The notes under the pieces: model-generated
Seen by the model: the letters and a program-made list of their open reading frames with translations, nothing else
Told to the model about the DNA's origin: nothing
Databases searched by the model: none
Position numbers and translations under genes: made by a program
Assembly: GCA_947503775.1 (NCBI GenBank)
Contig: CANNFE010000005.1
Coordinates: 62,001-126,000 of the forward strand
Length of the DNA stretch: 64,000 nucleotides
Direction of reading: 5' to 3'
Source: an uncultured Paracoccaceae bacterium
GTDB taxonomy: Bacteria; Pseudomonadota; Alphaproteobacteria; Rhodobacterales; Rhodobacteraceae
Part shown: one piece after another, positions 33,739 to 40,822 of the stretch
How the letters are laid out: each line of letters starts with the position of its first letter
Numbering within the stretch: the stretch's first letter is position 1

Positions 33739-34974
33739 CTACTCGACCAAAGCATAGCGCTCGATGACCACACGCACCGGGCCCTGGCTTTCGGCTCCGC
33801 TTGGCTGGTGGATCGCGAACGTATAGGTGCCAGGCAGAACCCGCACCGCGGCAAAGCTGTCGAACCGCCCGGGCGCGCCGTCATCATTCTTTGCCACGAT
33901 CCGGCCGAGATCGTCAAAGACGCTCACGACCGGATCCACCTCGTCGGCCCCGACCGCCTCGATCACCACCAGGCCCGGGGCATCGACCTGCATGCTGTAC
34001 CAGACCGCCGTATCACCGACCCTCGCATCGATCCTTTGCCGCCCGGTCACCAGACCCAGAGAGGTCATCGGATGATCGCCGTCCAGACGCGGCGCGGCTT
34101 CGGCGGCATCATAGCGGATCCGCTCCGCGGCCACAGGATCATAGGCCGAAAGCGCGACCGTCACCGGCGCCGACGCATCCGACAGCGCCTCGAGCCCCAG
34201 ACAATATGATCCCGGCTCCAGCGGCTGTGAGACATCGATCCGGGAATTGAGGCTGACGCTGTCATCGTCGTTCTCCTCCAGTAGGTCCCCCTCGTAAGAA
34301 TACAGCCGCAGAACCGGATCGGCTTCTTCATTGGTCGCTGTGATCGTCATCGTCCGGGGCCGATCCAGAGAAAAGCGATAGAACCCCGTCTCGCCGATGG
34401 CGGCCGTCCTCTCGACGCCGTCCTCCAGATCCGCATCCACCGGCCCGTCCGCCAGATCGACCGCCTGGGTCGTCGGTCGGCAGGTCCCCCCGTCCTCGAC
34501 GATATTGCCGGTTGTCAGCGGCTCATGCGCTTGCAAGCCCACACGCATCTGAACCATCATCAGGGCGCCATCGAAGCTGCCTGCGCTCAGGCAGTACTGC
34601 CCCGGCTCCAGCGTCAGCTCGGCCCGTGCCGCCCGGTCGCCGCCGCCATCGTCGTCTTCCACCAAAACGCGGCCCGTCACATCCGTCAGTTGCAAGAGCG
34701 GATCGCCGTCCCCCTGGGCCCGCGCCTCCACCCGGATCTCTGCCTGCTGCGACAGACGAAAGACACTGGCCGCCTTTCCGTCGATCGGCACCAAGGTCAT
34801 CGTGTCGAACGGGCTGCCCGCCGCGATGATGTCCGAGGTCGCCTCGCTGCCGCCGGCCCATTGCGCGGCGGCGTCGACCTCCGGGCAGACCGGCGCCTGC
34901 TGGGCCATGGCCGCCGTGCCCATCGTCAGGCCGGCCAGGAAAACGCCGGTTGGAACAGATCGGATTATCAGCAT
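33739..34974 (-). CDS. Secreted protein with pre-peptidase C-terminal (PPC)-like repeats
   Basis: A 411-residue protein from ATG 34974, which starts a signal peptide (MLIIRSVPTGVFLAGLTMG, cleaved after AMA) and has AAAGG upstream. Three or so beta-rich repeats follow the PPC pattern: FRLSQQAEIRVEA, DPLLQLTD, LVEDDDGGGD, LEPGQYCLS; then FYRFSLDRPRTMTITA, DPVLRLYSYEGDLLEENDDD, LEPGSYCLGL; then VVIEAVGADEVDPVVSVFDD, IVAKNDDGAPG, VLPGTYTFAI. PPC domains bind calcium or polysaccharide in secreted enzymes, but no enzyme domain is attached here. Function unknown. Confidence 0.72.
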   Translation of the reverse strand: MLIIRSVPTGVFLAGLTMGTAAMAQQAPVCPEVDAAAQWAGGSEATSDIIAAGSPFDTMTLVPIDGKAASVFRLSQQAEIRVEARAQGDGDPLLQLTDVTGRVLVEDDDGGGDRAARAELTLEPGQYCLSAGSFDGALMMVQMRVGLQAHEPLTTGNIVEDGGTCRPTTQAVDLADGPVDADLEDGVERTAAIGETGFYRFSLDRPRTMTITATNEEADPVLRLYSYEGDLLEENDDDSVSLNSRIDVSQPLEPGSYCLGLEALSDASAPVTVALSAYDPVAAERIRYDAAEAAPRLDGDHPMTSLGLVTGRQRIDARVGDTAVWYSMQVDAPGLVVIEAVGADEVDPVVSVFDDLGRIVAKNDDGAPGRFDSFAAVRVLPGTYTFAIHQPSGAESQGPVRVVIERYALVE

Positions 34975-35030
34975 GTTCGATACCTTTTGTCGGAAAATCA
35001 TCGGAGAAAGCGCACCTCTCACACTGCGTG

Positions 35031-35918
35031 TCAGGGCAGCACGAAGCGGACACCGGGCATTTGCAGGATACGGGCGACATCGGCCTCGTAGGCGTCGGTC
35101 AGCTCGTCTATCAGATCCTGCGTCCAGCCGGGCAGATCGACCTCCTGCTCGACCTCCTCGCGCCTGGCATGGCGGGACAGGATGTCGGACAAGAGCGCGC
35201 GCTGGTTGTCGACATCGGTGATCTCCTCCGTGGAAAGCCGCTTGCGCAGCTCTGTCCGTCCCTCCGCAGTGAGAACCCGGTCCAGCATATCAAGCTCGCC
35301 CTTGATCTCGGTCTCCGGATCGATGCTTGAGATGTCGCGCAGCAAGGCCGGCCAGATGAAGGGCGTATCCTCGTTGCACCAGACGGTCAGCTGCGCGTTC
35401 GGGGCGGCAACGCGCATGCGTTCGATCACCTCCGACCAGTAGAGATCGCGCGGATCCAGACCGTTCATCATCGTGCGATAGGGAACACCCCCCGCCGCCT
35501 CCAGCACGGCCGGAACGAAGGTCGCGGGGTTGCGCAGGGCGAAATAGAGATGCAGCCGGTCGCCCGAGAAGATCTCGGCCAATCCCCTGACCTTGGGTGT
35601 CGCCTGCTCGTAGAAGATCCCGTTCTCGAAGATCCGGCGCGGGACGCAAAGAAACCTCCAGTTGCTCATCACGAGCCGCTTGACGCGGACCTGGTCCACG
35701 CCTTTTTCGAAGATCTCCTCGATCAGGGCGTCCCGGGTCCCGGAATCGGCGGTAGCCCCGTCTAAGGCCTGAAGCGCCTCCCGGATCGGCGCGCGATAGC
35801 GGCTTGGGCCCGGAACGGATATGCCGGCCTTCAGAAACGCATCCGCATTTCCCATGAGCGCCTTCATCAGGCGGTCGTCATCGGTGCAATTCGCGCCGAT
35901 ATGGTATGCGATCTCCAT
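35031..35918 (-). CDS. Conserved hypothetical protein (possibly sulfotransferase-like fold)
   Basis: A 295-residue cytoplasmic-looking protein without signal peptide or membrane helix. The N-terminus MEIAYHIGANCTDDDRLMKAL resembles the opening strand and loop of sulfotransferase-like proteins (IHIG-x-x-KTGTT), but the P-loop lysine and threonines are absent, so activity is doubtful. The middle (YFALRNPATFVPAVLE) also resembles the PAPS-binding R-x-P segment. It lies 56 bases upstream of the PPC-like gene on the same strand. The true function is unknown. Confidence 0.55.
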   Translation of the reverse strand: MEIAYHIGANCTDDDRLMKALMGNADAFLKAGISVPGPSRYRAPIREALQALDGATADSGTRDALIEEIFEKGVDQVRVKRLVMSNWRFLCVPRRIFENGIFYEQATPKVRGLAEIFSGDRLHLYFALRNPATFVPAVLEAAGGVPYRTMMNGLDPRDLYWSEVIERMRVAAPNAQLTVWCNEDTPFIWPALLRDISSIDPETEIKGELDMLDRVLTAEGRTELRKRLSTEEITDVDNQRALLSDILSRHARREEVEQEVDLPGWTQDLIDELTDAYEADVARILQMPGVRFVLP

Positions 35919-36029
35919 GGTGGCCGCCTGCTTTTGCTTTGTTTTGCCGCACTATAGGAGCTTTTGGGATCAGTCCAACGGCTTTCCGCCCGCATCGGCG
36001 GCCGCGATCCGACAAAGGCGATCCCGGAC

Positions 36030-36058
36030 TTGCACCTGTCCCGCGCCGCGCGTAAATG
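36030..36058 (+). promoter_or_regulatory. Promoter of tRNA-Thr
   Basis: TTGCAC (36030-36035), a 17-base spacer and TAAATG (36053-36058) end eight bases before the tRNA 5' end at 36067. Position and spacing are ideal for a stable-RNA promoter. Confidence 0.65.
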
Positions 36059-36066
36059 GACGGCGT

Positions 36067-36142
36067 GCCCCTATAGCTCAGCTGGTAGAGCAACTGATTT
36101 GTAATCAGTAGGTCCGCGGTTCGAGTCCGTGTGGGGGCACCA
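36067..36142 (+). tRNA. tRNA-Thr (UGU)
   Basis: A 76-nt gene with encoded CCA. Acceptor GCCCCTA pairs with TGGGGGC; the D-arm has AGCTCAGCTGGTAGAGC; the anticodon stem-loop ACTGA-TTTGTAA-TCAGT gives anticodon TGT; the T-loop is TTCGAGT. It reads threonine ACA and, with wobble, other ACN codons. Confidence 0.97.
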
Positions 36143-36351
36143 TCACTTGCATTGATGATGTCCCACAGCATGCCCCGCTTCACAGTCTGACCCTACCGGA
36201 GGTCAGGCCTTCGTTTGGAGAAGGTTTGGAATGTGGCAGTTCACGGATGGTGCGGCAGCAAGATCCAAGGATCTTGCCACGCCGGATGTTTCGCAAGGAG
36301 GATGCGGTCGGCTTTCAATGGCGAAGGGGAACCATGACGACGGATCGAACC
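36143..36351. other. tRNA-Thr downstream region with small hairpin
   Basis: No gene is seen in these 209 bases. GCAAGATCC-AA-GGATCTTGC (36259-36278) is a perfect 9-bp hairpin. An AAGGAGG motif and short open frame near 36295-36355 run into the convergent acyltransferase and are not convincing. No second copy of the tRNA 3' end was noticed, so an integrated element is not supported. Confidence 0.4.
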
Positions 36352-37089
36352 TCAGTCATCGGTCATCTTGATGAAATCCGGGAGAGCGCCTCCGCTTTCG
36401 CCTAGCGCTTCGTAATAGTTTTCACCCGAAGGTTGAGGCGTCCAAAAGACGTTCTTGGTCGTGACCCGGCAGGGATTGCCGGCTGCCGCGCAGTTGTTCC
36501 CGATCCTGCCAGCCAGAACGCTATAGGAGCCGATGACGGATCCGGCACCGACCTCGGCGCCGACAAGCACCCTTGTTCCCTGGCCAAGCCAGACCCGATC
36601 ACCGATCACGATTGTCTCCTTATGGCGGCGCGCCCCATCGGTCACGTTATAAAGGGCATGCGCCTTCGACGCATAGAGCAGCACATCCCGCGATATCAGG
36701 CAGCCTTGCCCGACGTCGATGCGCGCACCTTGAGAGGCGACGGCGGTCATACCGCGGATGGTGTAAGGGGATTGCATCGACACGGCGGAGCCGCCGATGC
36801 AGGCGACGTCGAGCCGATGCACCTTCTTGAGATCATCCAGCTCTATGGTATTGTTCTTGCCTTGAAAATACACGGTTGTGCGTTTCAGCGCGGTGGGTGT
36901 TCCGGCATTACGCAGCACGATGCGATTGCCGTTTTCGGATGTGTAATCCAGACCATCCTTGGTGCCAAAATCTCTGTAGAGCTCATAGAGATTTGCAGCA
37001 AACAAGGAGATGTCCGGGATCGCGGCAAGCGTCGCTTTTCGGAAACTGAAGAAAGCCTTTGCCAAGGCGGGGCTGTGACTTTGGTGCAT
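36352..37089 (-). CDS. Hexapeptide-repeat (left-handed beta-helix) acyltransferase
   Basis: A 245-residue protein. From about residue 95 the sequence shows the isoleucine/valine-spaced hexapeptide pattern (ARIDVGQGCLISRDVLLYAS, IVIGDRVWLGQGTRVLVGA, GAGSVIGSYSVLAGRIGNNC, AAGNPCRV) of O-acetyl/acyltransferases such as those modifying capsule or lipopolysaccharide sugars. The catalytic His is plausibly in SKAHALYN. The N-terminal 90 residues are helical and atypical. It is less GC-rich than its neighbours and stands alone next to tRNA-Thr, suggesting transfer. Acceptor unknown. Confidence 0.72.
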   Translation of the reverse strand: MHQSHSPALAKAFFSFRKATLAAIPDISLFAANLYELYRDFGTKDGLDYTSENGNRIVLRNAGTPTALKRTTVYFQGKNNTIELDDLKKVHRLDVACIGGSAVSMQSPYTIRGMTAVASQGARIDVGQGCLISRDVLLYASKAHALYNVTDGARRHKETIVIGDRVWLGQGTRVLVGAEVGAGSVIGSYSVLAGRIGNNCAAAGNPCRVTTKNVFWTPQPSGENYYEALGESGGALPDFIKMTDD

Positions 37090-37428
37090 TCGAAGGGTTC
37101 CTCCATAGGCTTATAGAAACGTATAATAGACAACCTAGGATAGCAATTTTTGGCCGATGACATCTTGTCTCTTTGCCGGTGCTGCCAATCGATGCGTGAC
37201 GGATACAAGTCCCTTGATCTTAGTCCCGAGCAATGGCGATTTGCACATACACCCAGCAGCGATGGAGCATCGGTGCGGAAACCCGCCGCTCTGGCTTAAC
37301 TATTCGGCGTTTCTAGGCGGAGTTGATGAAACTCCGACCCGAATATCGCCAGTGCGATGCGGGTCGCCGCTTTTCTGGACTGTCGTCCAATCATCAGCAC
37401 AAGAGTATTCCGTCACACCGATCATCCG
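37090..37428. other. 339-bp intergenic region
   Basis: No supported gene. An open frame crosses it on the plus strand but runs antisense into the MbnH gene and matches no family. A small hairpin, CGGAGTT-GATGA-AACTCCG (37318-37336), lies about 90 bases after the MbnH stop and might mark the operon end. The left part is AT-rich and probably holds the acyltransferase promoter. Confidence 0.4.
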
Positions 37429-38586
37429 CTACTCCTCTCCCGGTGGCAAAAGATCGGGCCGGGTCAGGAAGGCGTCGTCGGTCAGGCTTTCCAGGAACGC
37501 GATCAGGGCCGCCCGCTCGGTCGGGGTGATCTCGAAGCCGCGGACGAAATGCGACTTGTTGGGATTGAGCCGTCCGTCGCCGGCGAAAGGCCCCTCGGTC
37601 AGATGGCGCCCGCCGGCGGCGTAGTGATCCACGATCTCGTCCAGCGTCGCGATGCTGCCGTCATGCATGTAAGGCGCGGTGAGCGCGATGTTGCGCAGGC
37701 TGGGCGCGCGGAAGAGCCCGCGATGCCGCCGGTTCTGCGTCTGCTCGAAGAGGCCCTGGTTGCCTGCCGGGTAGTCGCCGGTATTGCCCACGTTATAGAG
37801 CCCGTTGGAAAAGAACATGAACGGACGCGAGGCCGGATCGGAGTTTCTGTCGATATAGGCCGTCGAAAGCGTCGGCCCGCTATGGCAATGAAAACACTCC
37901 AGCCGCTCGCCGTTGAAGAGGGCAAGGCCAAGCTGTTCCTCTGCGGTCAGGGCGTCCCGGTCGCCCTGCTCGAACGCATCCGCGCGGCTGCCAAAGCTCG
38001 TCATCGTGCGCAGAAAGCTGGCCAGCGCGAAGCTGATCTTGTTGAAGCTCGCGCCGGTCTCGCTCTGGGGGAAGGCCTCGGCAAAAAGGCGCGCTATCTC
38101 GGGATCGTCGTCGAACCGGGCCAGAACCTCGGGCGCATTGGCATCGTTCACGCCCAGCTCGACCGGGCGGTCGGAGCGGATCGGGATGTGGATCTGCTCT
38201 TCGAGCGTGATCAGCGACTGGCTCGCCCAGGTCAGCTGCGAGAACCAGGCGACATTGGCCAGCGATTGGGAGTTGCGCGGATGGATCTGCCCGGTCGAGC
38301 CTTCAGAGCGCTCCACCCCGTCGGTAAAGGCGAGTTCCGGCAGATGACAGCTGGCGCATGACTGCGTCTGATTGCCCGAAAGGCGCGTGTCGTAGAAAAG
38401 CGCGCGGCCCAGCGCGATCTTCTCGGCGGTCAGGGGATTGAACTCGGGGATCGCAGGCAGCGCGATATGATCGGGCAGGTGGAGGAGGCGGCGCAACTCG
38501 GCCTCCTCCTCGCTCAGGGTTTGCGCGCCCAGCGCGGTGCTGACGAGGGCGGCCGCCCCCGCCAGAAGCCAGAGCACGCGTCTCAT
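37429..38586 (-). CDS. MbnH-like diheme enzyme
   Basis: A 385-residue periplasmic diheme protein with signal peptide (MRRVLWLLAGAAALVSTALG). Heme sites are CASCHLP (SGNQTQSCASCHLPE) and CFHCHSG (RLECFHCHSGPTL). The order FNPLTAEKIALGRALFYD, PRNSQSLANVAWF, LYNVGNTGDYPAGNQGLFEQ and FRAPSLRNIALTAPYMHDGS matches the MbnH branch of the MauG superfamily rather than classical peroxidases. MbnH oxidises a tryptophan of its partner MbnP to kynurenine. It overlaps the MbnP-fusion gene by four bases (ATGA), so enzyme and presumed substrate are co-translated. Confidence 0.88.
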   Translation of the reverse strand: MRRVLWLLAGAAALVSTALGAQTLSEEEAELRRLLHLPDHIALPAIPEFNPLTAEKIALGRALFYDTRLSGNQTQSCASCHLPELAFTDGVERSEGSTGQIHPRNSQSLANVAWFSQLTWASQSLITLEEQIHIPIRSDRPVELGVNDANAPEVLARFDDDPEIARLFAEAFPQSETGASFNKISFALASFLRTMTSFGSRADAFEQGDRDALTAEEQLGLALFNGERLECFHCHSGPTLSTAYIDRNSDPASRPFMFFSNGLYNVGNTGDYPAGNQGLFEQTQNRRHRGLFRAPSLRNIALTAPYMHDGSIATLDEIVDHYAAGGRHLTEGPFAGDGRLNPNKSHFVRGFEITPTERAALIAFLESLTDDAFLTRPDLLPPGEE

Positions 38587-39950
38587 GGCATGACCTTGAA
38601 GGCCATGTTGCCGGAGGCGTCGCTCGCGCCGCTATCCACATCGATGCCGAAGCTTTGGAAGATCGTCGCGCAATCCTGCTGCATCTTGGCGCTGTGGCAG
38701 CTTGTGCCCGGCTGCACGCCAAGCATTTCGCGGGTTTCCATATTCATGATCGGCGCCTGAAAATCGAGCCTCGCCAGAACCGCTTCGAGATCCAGCATCA
38801 CCTGCAGATCGGATGGATCCGAGACCGGCAGCGTGACCCGCGCGGTGTTGAGGTATCCGCACCGCTCCCGGTCTGACAGCGCTTTGCCCTCGGCCGGGCC
38901 GCAATCGGTCGATCCGATATGGATATAGCCCTCGCCATAAGTGCCATCGGCCACATCGACCGTATGATTGAGCACGAAGTGGCGGTATCCCGACGCCCAG
39001 TTCCAGTACATCTCGCCCAGCGGTGAGGGCGCATCCTCTGCCGTGCCGCCCGCGATGACCGCCTGCATAAGAGGCTGCGGAACGCCGATGTCGAAGCTGA
39101 CCGACGTGATCCCTTCGCCCGTCACTGATCCGGTGACGGCATCGTTCACCCGCGCGGTGCCTTCGCCGAAGCTGATCGAGCCGGGCGCACAGGTGCCGTC
39201 GGTATTGGCCGTCAGATCGACCAGCGCGACGCTGCCCGCGGAATGGACCAGTTGAAACGGCGTCTCGTCGAGCGTGGCGGGATATGACGTGCCGCCTGCA
39301 TCCTCGAAGCTGAGATTGCTGACATAGAACCGCAGATCGTTGATCCCGATCGTCATGTCGCCCTCCGGCCCGAAGCCTGCAACCTGCGAGGTGCAATCGA
39401 CGGCGGAGCCGTTCGCCATGGCCTGGAACGTCATGGAAAACGGCATCTGCATCGCAGCCTCGCCGTCCATATGGTGGTGGGAGTGATCCATCTCCTCCAT
39501 CGCGCCATCCCGGGCCTCGACATTGAAGACGACCTCGAGCGGGCCCGCCTCTTCGAAGATCAGCGTCGCCTCGAAGGTCTCGCCCTCTTCCCAGGGATCG
39601 CCGCCAAGGCCCATGAACATGATGTGCAGACCGCTCGGCTCGAGCACCAGCGTCTCGCCCGGAGCGATCTCCATCCCATCCTCCTGCGAGAGCATGCGCG
39701 CAACGCCCGCATCGTCGATCTCGGTCCGGTGCAGGGTGACGCGTTCGAAATCCGCCTCGACCGCGATCAGGCGATCGGGGGTGTCGCCCTCATTGGTGAT
39801 CGACAGGTAGCCGATCCCGCTGATCGCGGTGGCGTTTGTCTCGAAACTGTAGGGGTGATCGACATGCAGATCGCCGATCTTGAATTCATGGGCCGCCAAA
39901 GGGCTGGCGGCAAGGCAGGCAAGGCCCGCGACAAACGTGAATGAGCGCAT
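38583..39950 (-). CDS. PCuAC copper chaperone domain fused to MbnP domain
   Basis: A 455-residue exported protein (signal 1-20, mature N-terminus HEFKIGD; AGGAGGG upstream). Residues 21-145 form a PCuAC domain with copper ligands His74, Met86, His109 and Met111 (HIM). A His/Met-rich linker follows (MEEMDHSHHHMDGEAAMQM, about 151-169). Residues 170-455 are an MbnP domain: INDLRFYVSNL, LVHSAGSVALVDLT, the GEMYWNWASGYRHF motif with Trp316 and Trp318, and a C-terminal SCHSAK. MbnP domains bind copper after a Trp is converted to kynurenine by MbnH, encoded next. I know of no described PCuAC-MbnP fusion. Confidence 0.88.
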   Translation of the reverse strand: MRSFTFVAGLACLAASPLAAHEFKIGDLHVDHPYSFETNATAISGIGYLSITNEGDTPDRLIAVEADFERVTLHRTEIDDAGVARMLSQEDGMEIAPGETLVLEPSGLHIMFMGLGGDPWEEGETFEATLIFEEAGPLEVVFNVEARDGAMEEMDHSHHHMDGEAAMQMPFSMTFQAMANGSAVDCTSQVAGFGPEGDMTIGINDLRFYVSNLSFEDAGGTSYPATLDETPFQLVHSAGSVALVDLTANTDGTCAPGSISFGEGTARVNDAVTGSVTGEGITSVSFDIGVPQPLMQAVIAGGTAEDAPSPLGEMYWNWASGYRHFVLNHTVDVADGTYGEGYIHIGSTDCGPAEGKALSDRERCGYLNTARVTLPVSDPSDLQVMLDLEAVLARLDFQAPIMNMETREMLGVQPGTSCHSAKMQQDCATIFQSFGIDVDSGASDASGNMAFKVMP

Positions 39951-40031
39951 CGCGCCCTCCTGTATCTGGAAAGGCCCCGCGTCAGGGCCGACGGTGGGAA
40001 ATGGCGTCCCGCTTTCGGGACAGGATCGGTC

Positions 40032-40379
40032 CTAGCCGAACGCGGGCGGCGCCCGCTGCCGGTTCGATCCGGGGATCCGGATGCCCTCTGCGACGGTCGC
40101 GCCCACACGCGTGGCGCGGGGCGCAAGGACGGGCAGATCCGCCAAAGCGAGGGCCGGTTTTGTCTCGGGCGCCTCGTCCAGAAGACGGCAGAGCGGGCAA
40201 TGATCGTGGCCGCCCGCGACATCCCCGCAATAATCGGCGGCCGTCAGCCCCATCGCATAGGCGGCGCGCATCTCGTTTGCGGCCTGCGCGCGTTTAGGCG
40301 CGGACCAGGCGCTCGCCAGGGAGACGAACAGGACAAGGCCAATGGCAATCATAGCCGGAAGGAGGGAACGTCGCCGCAT
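40032..40379 (-). CDS. Small membrane-anchored CPLC-motif protein (DUF2946-like)
   Basis: A 115-residue protein. The first 30 residues form a signal anchor (LLPAMIAIGLVLFVSLASA) and the middle has YCGDVAGGHDHCPLCRLLD, with a HxHCPxC pattern reminiscent of DUF2946 proteins often found beside copper genes. The C-terminal third is low-complexity. It lies 81 bases upstream of the PCuAC-MbnP gene on the same strand and is probably the first structural gene of the copper operon. Copper handling is inferred from motif and context. Confidence 0.6.
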   Translation of the reverse strand: MRRRSLLPAMIAIGLVLFVSLASAWSAPKRAQAANEMRAAYAMGLTAADYCGDVAGGHDHCPLCRLLDEAPETKPALALADLPVLAPRATRVGATVAEGIRIPGSNRQRAPPAFG

Positions 40380-40460
40380 GGCTGCAACTTATGACAGTCC
40401 GTGCTGGGGGAAAACCGCTAGCGTGTCGCAGGTGAGACGATATTTGCCGAGGCTGTCCTT

Positions 40461-40550
40461 CTAGCTGAAAACGGACATCTTTTCAGGCAGCGACCCGCCC
40501 CGCATTTCCAGATGGCGAAGATCTACGGGCGCGATAAGGCTCTCGAACAT
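40461..40550 (-). CDS. Possible 29-residue small protein
   Basis: An ATG five bases after a perfect GGGAGG ribosome site opens a 29-codon frame encoding MFESLIAPVDLRHLEMRGG followed by SLPEKMSVFS. It reads in the same direction as, and 82 bases upstream of, the copper operon. It may be a genuine small protein, a leader peptide or chance. No cysteine or membrane segment is present. The evidence is only the ribosome site and spacing. Confidence 0.35.
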   Translation of the reverse strand: MFESLIAPVDLRHLEMRGGSLPEKMSVFS

Positions 40551-40763
40551 AGAGGCCTCCCTGCCCTCGGTCATTTCGGGCCGGCTCGACACCAGGGCAG
40601 ACAGACAAGCGCCCCCTGGGGGGCGGCGGTGCGGATGATCTAACGATATGGAAATAGGCGCTCTTTTCAACGAAACGCCCCTGCGGCGGCTGTCTTCTTC
40701 CGGCAGGCCGGACATTCCGGCCCCGGCCCAAAGTGCAAAAGTTGATTAGGAGCCCCCTACAAA

Positions 40764-40780
40764 CTTGACCTAACGTCAAG
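40764..40780. promoter_or_regulatory. CTTGAC-N5-GTCAAG palindrome
   Basis: CTTGAC-CTAAC-GTCAAG is a perfect inverted repeat with 6-bp arms, 42 bases before the LLM oxidoreductase ATG. A short dyad of this form resembles MerR-type operators. No regulator gene is adjacent. Confidence 0.5.
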
Positions 40781-40822
40781 AACGCATCCCTGATCACGGA
40801 TACGGCAAAGGGAGGATCTTCA

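Larger units (their letters stand above)
40380..40822. other. 443-bp intergenic region upstream of copper operon and LLM gene
   Basis: This divergent region holds a possible 29-codon ORF (40461-40550, minus strand) and a perfect palindrome (40764-40780) ahead of the LLM oxidoreductase. Open frames that extend the 29-codon ORF upstream look random (arginine/proline-rich). Nothing else was recognised. Confidence 0.5.

Noticed and set aside
35878-36183. 101-residue open frame on the minus strand containing RTADLLITNQLLYQLSYRGT
   Set aside because: It is the antisense of tRNA-Thr, a common spurious annotation.
36143-37428. Integrated element at tRNA-Thr with att repeats
   Set aside because: No integrase and no duplicate of the tRNA 3' end were found in the window.
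37429-40379. Methanobactin biosynthesis locus
   Set aside because: Only MbnP- and MbnH-like genes are present; no precursor peptide or MbnB/MbnC-like gene was seen nearby.
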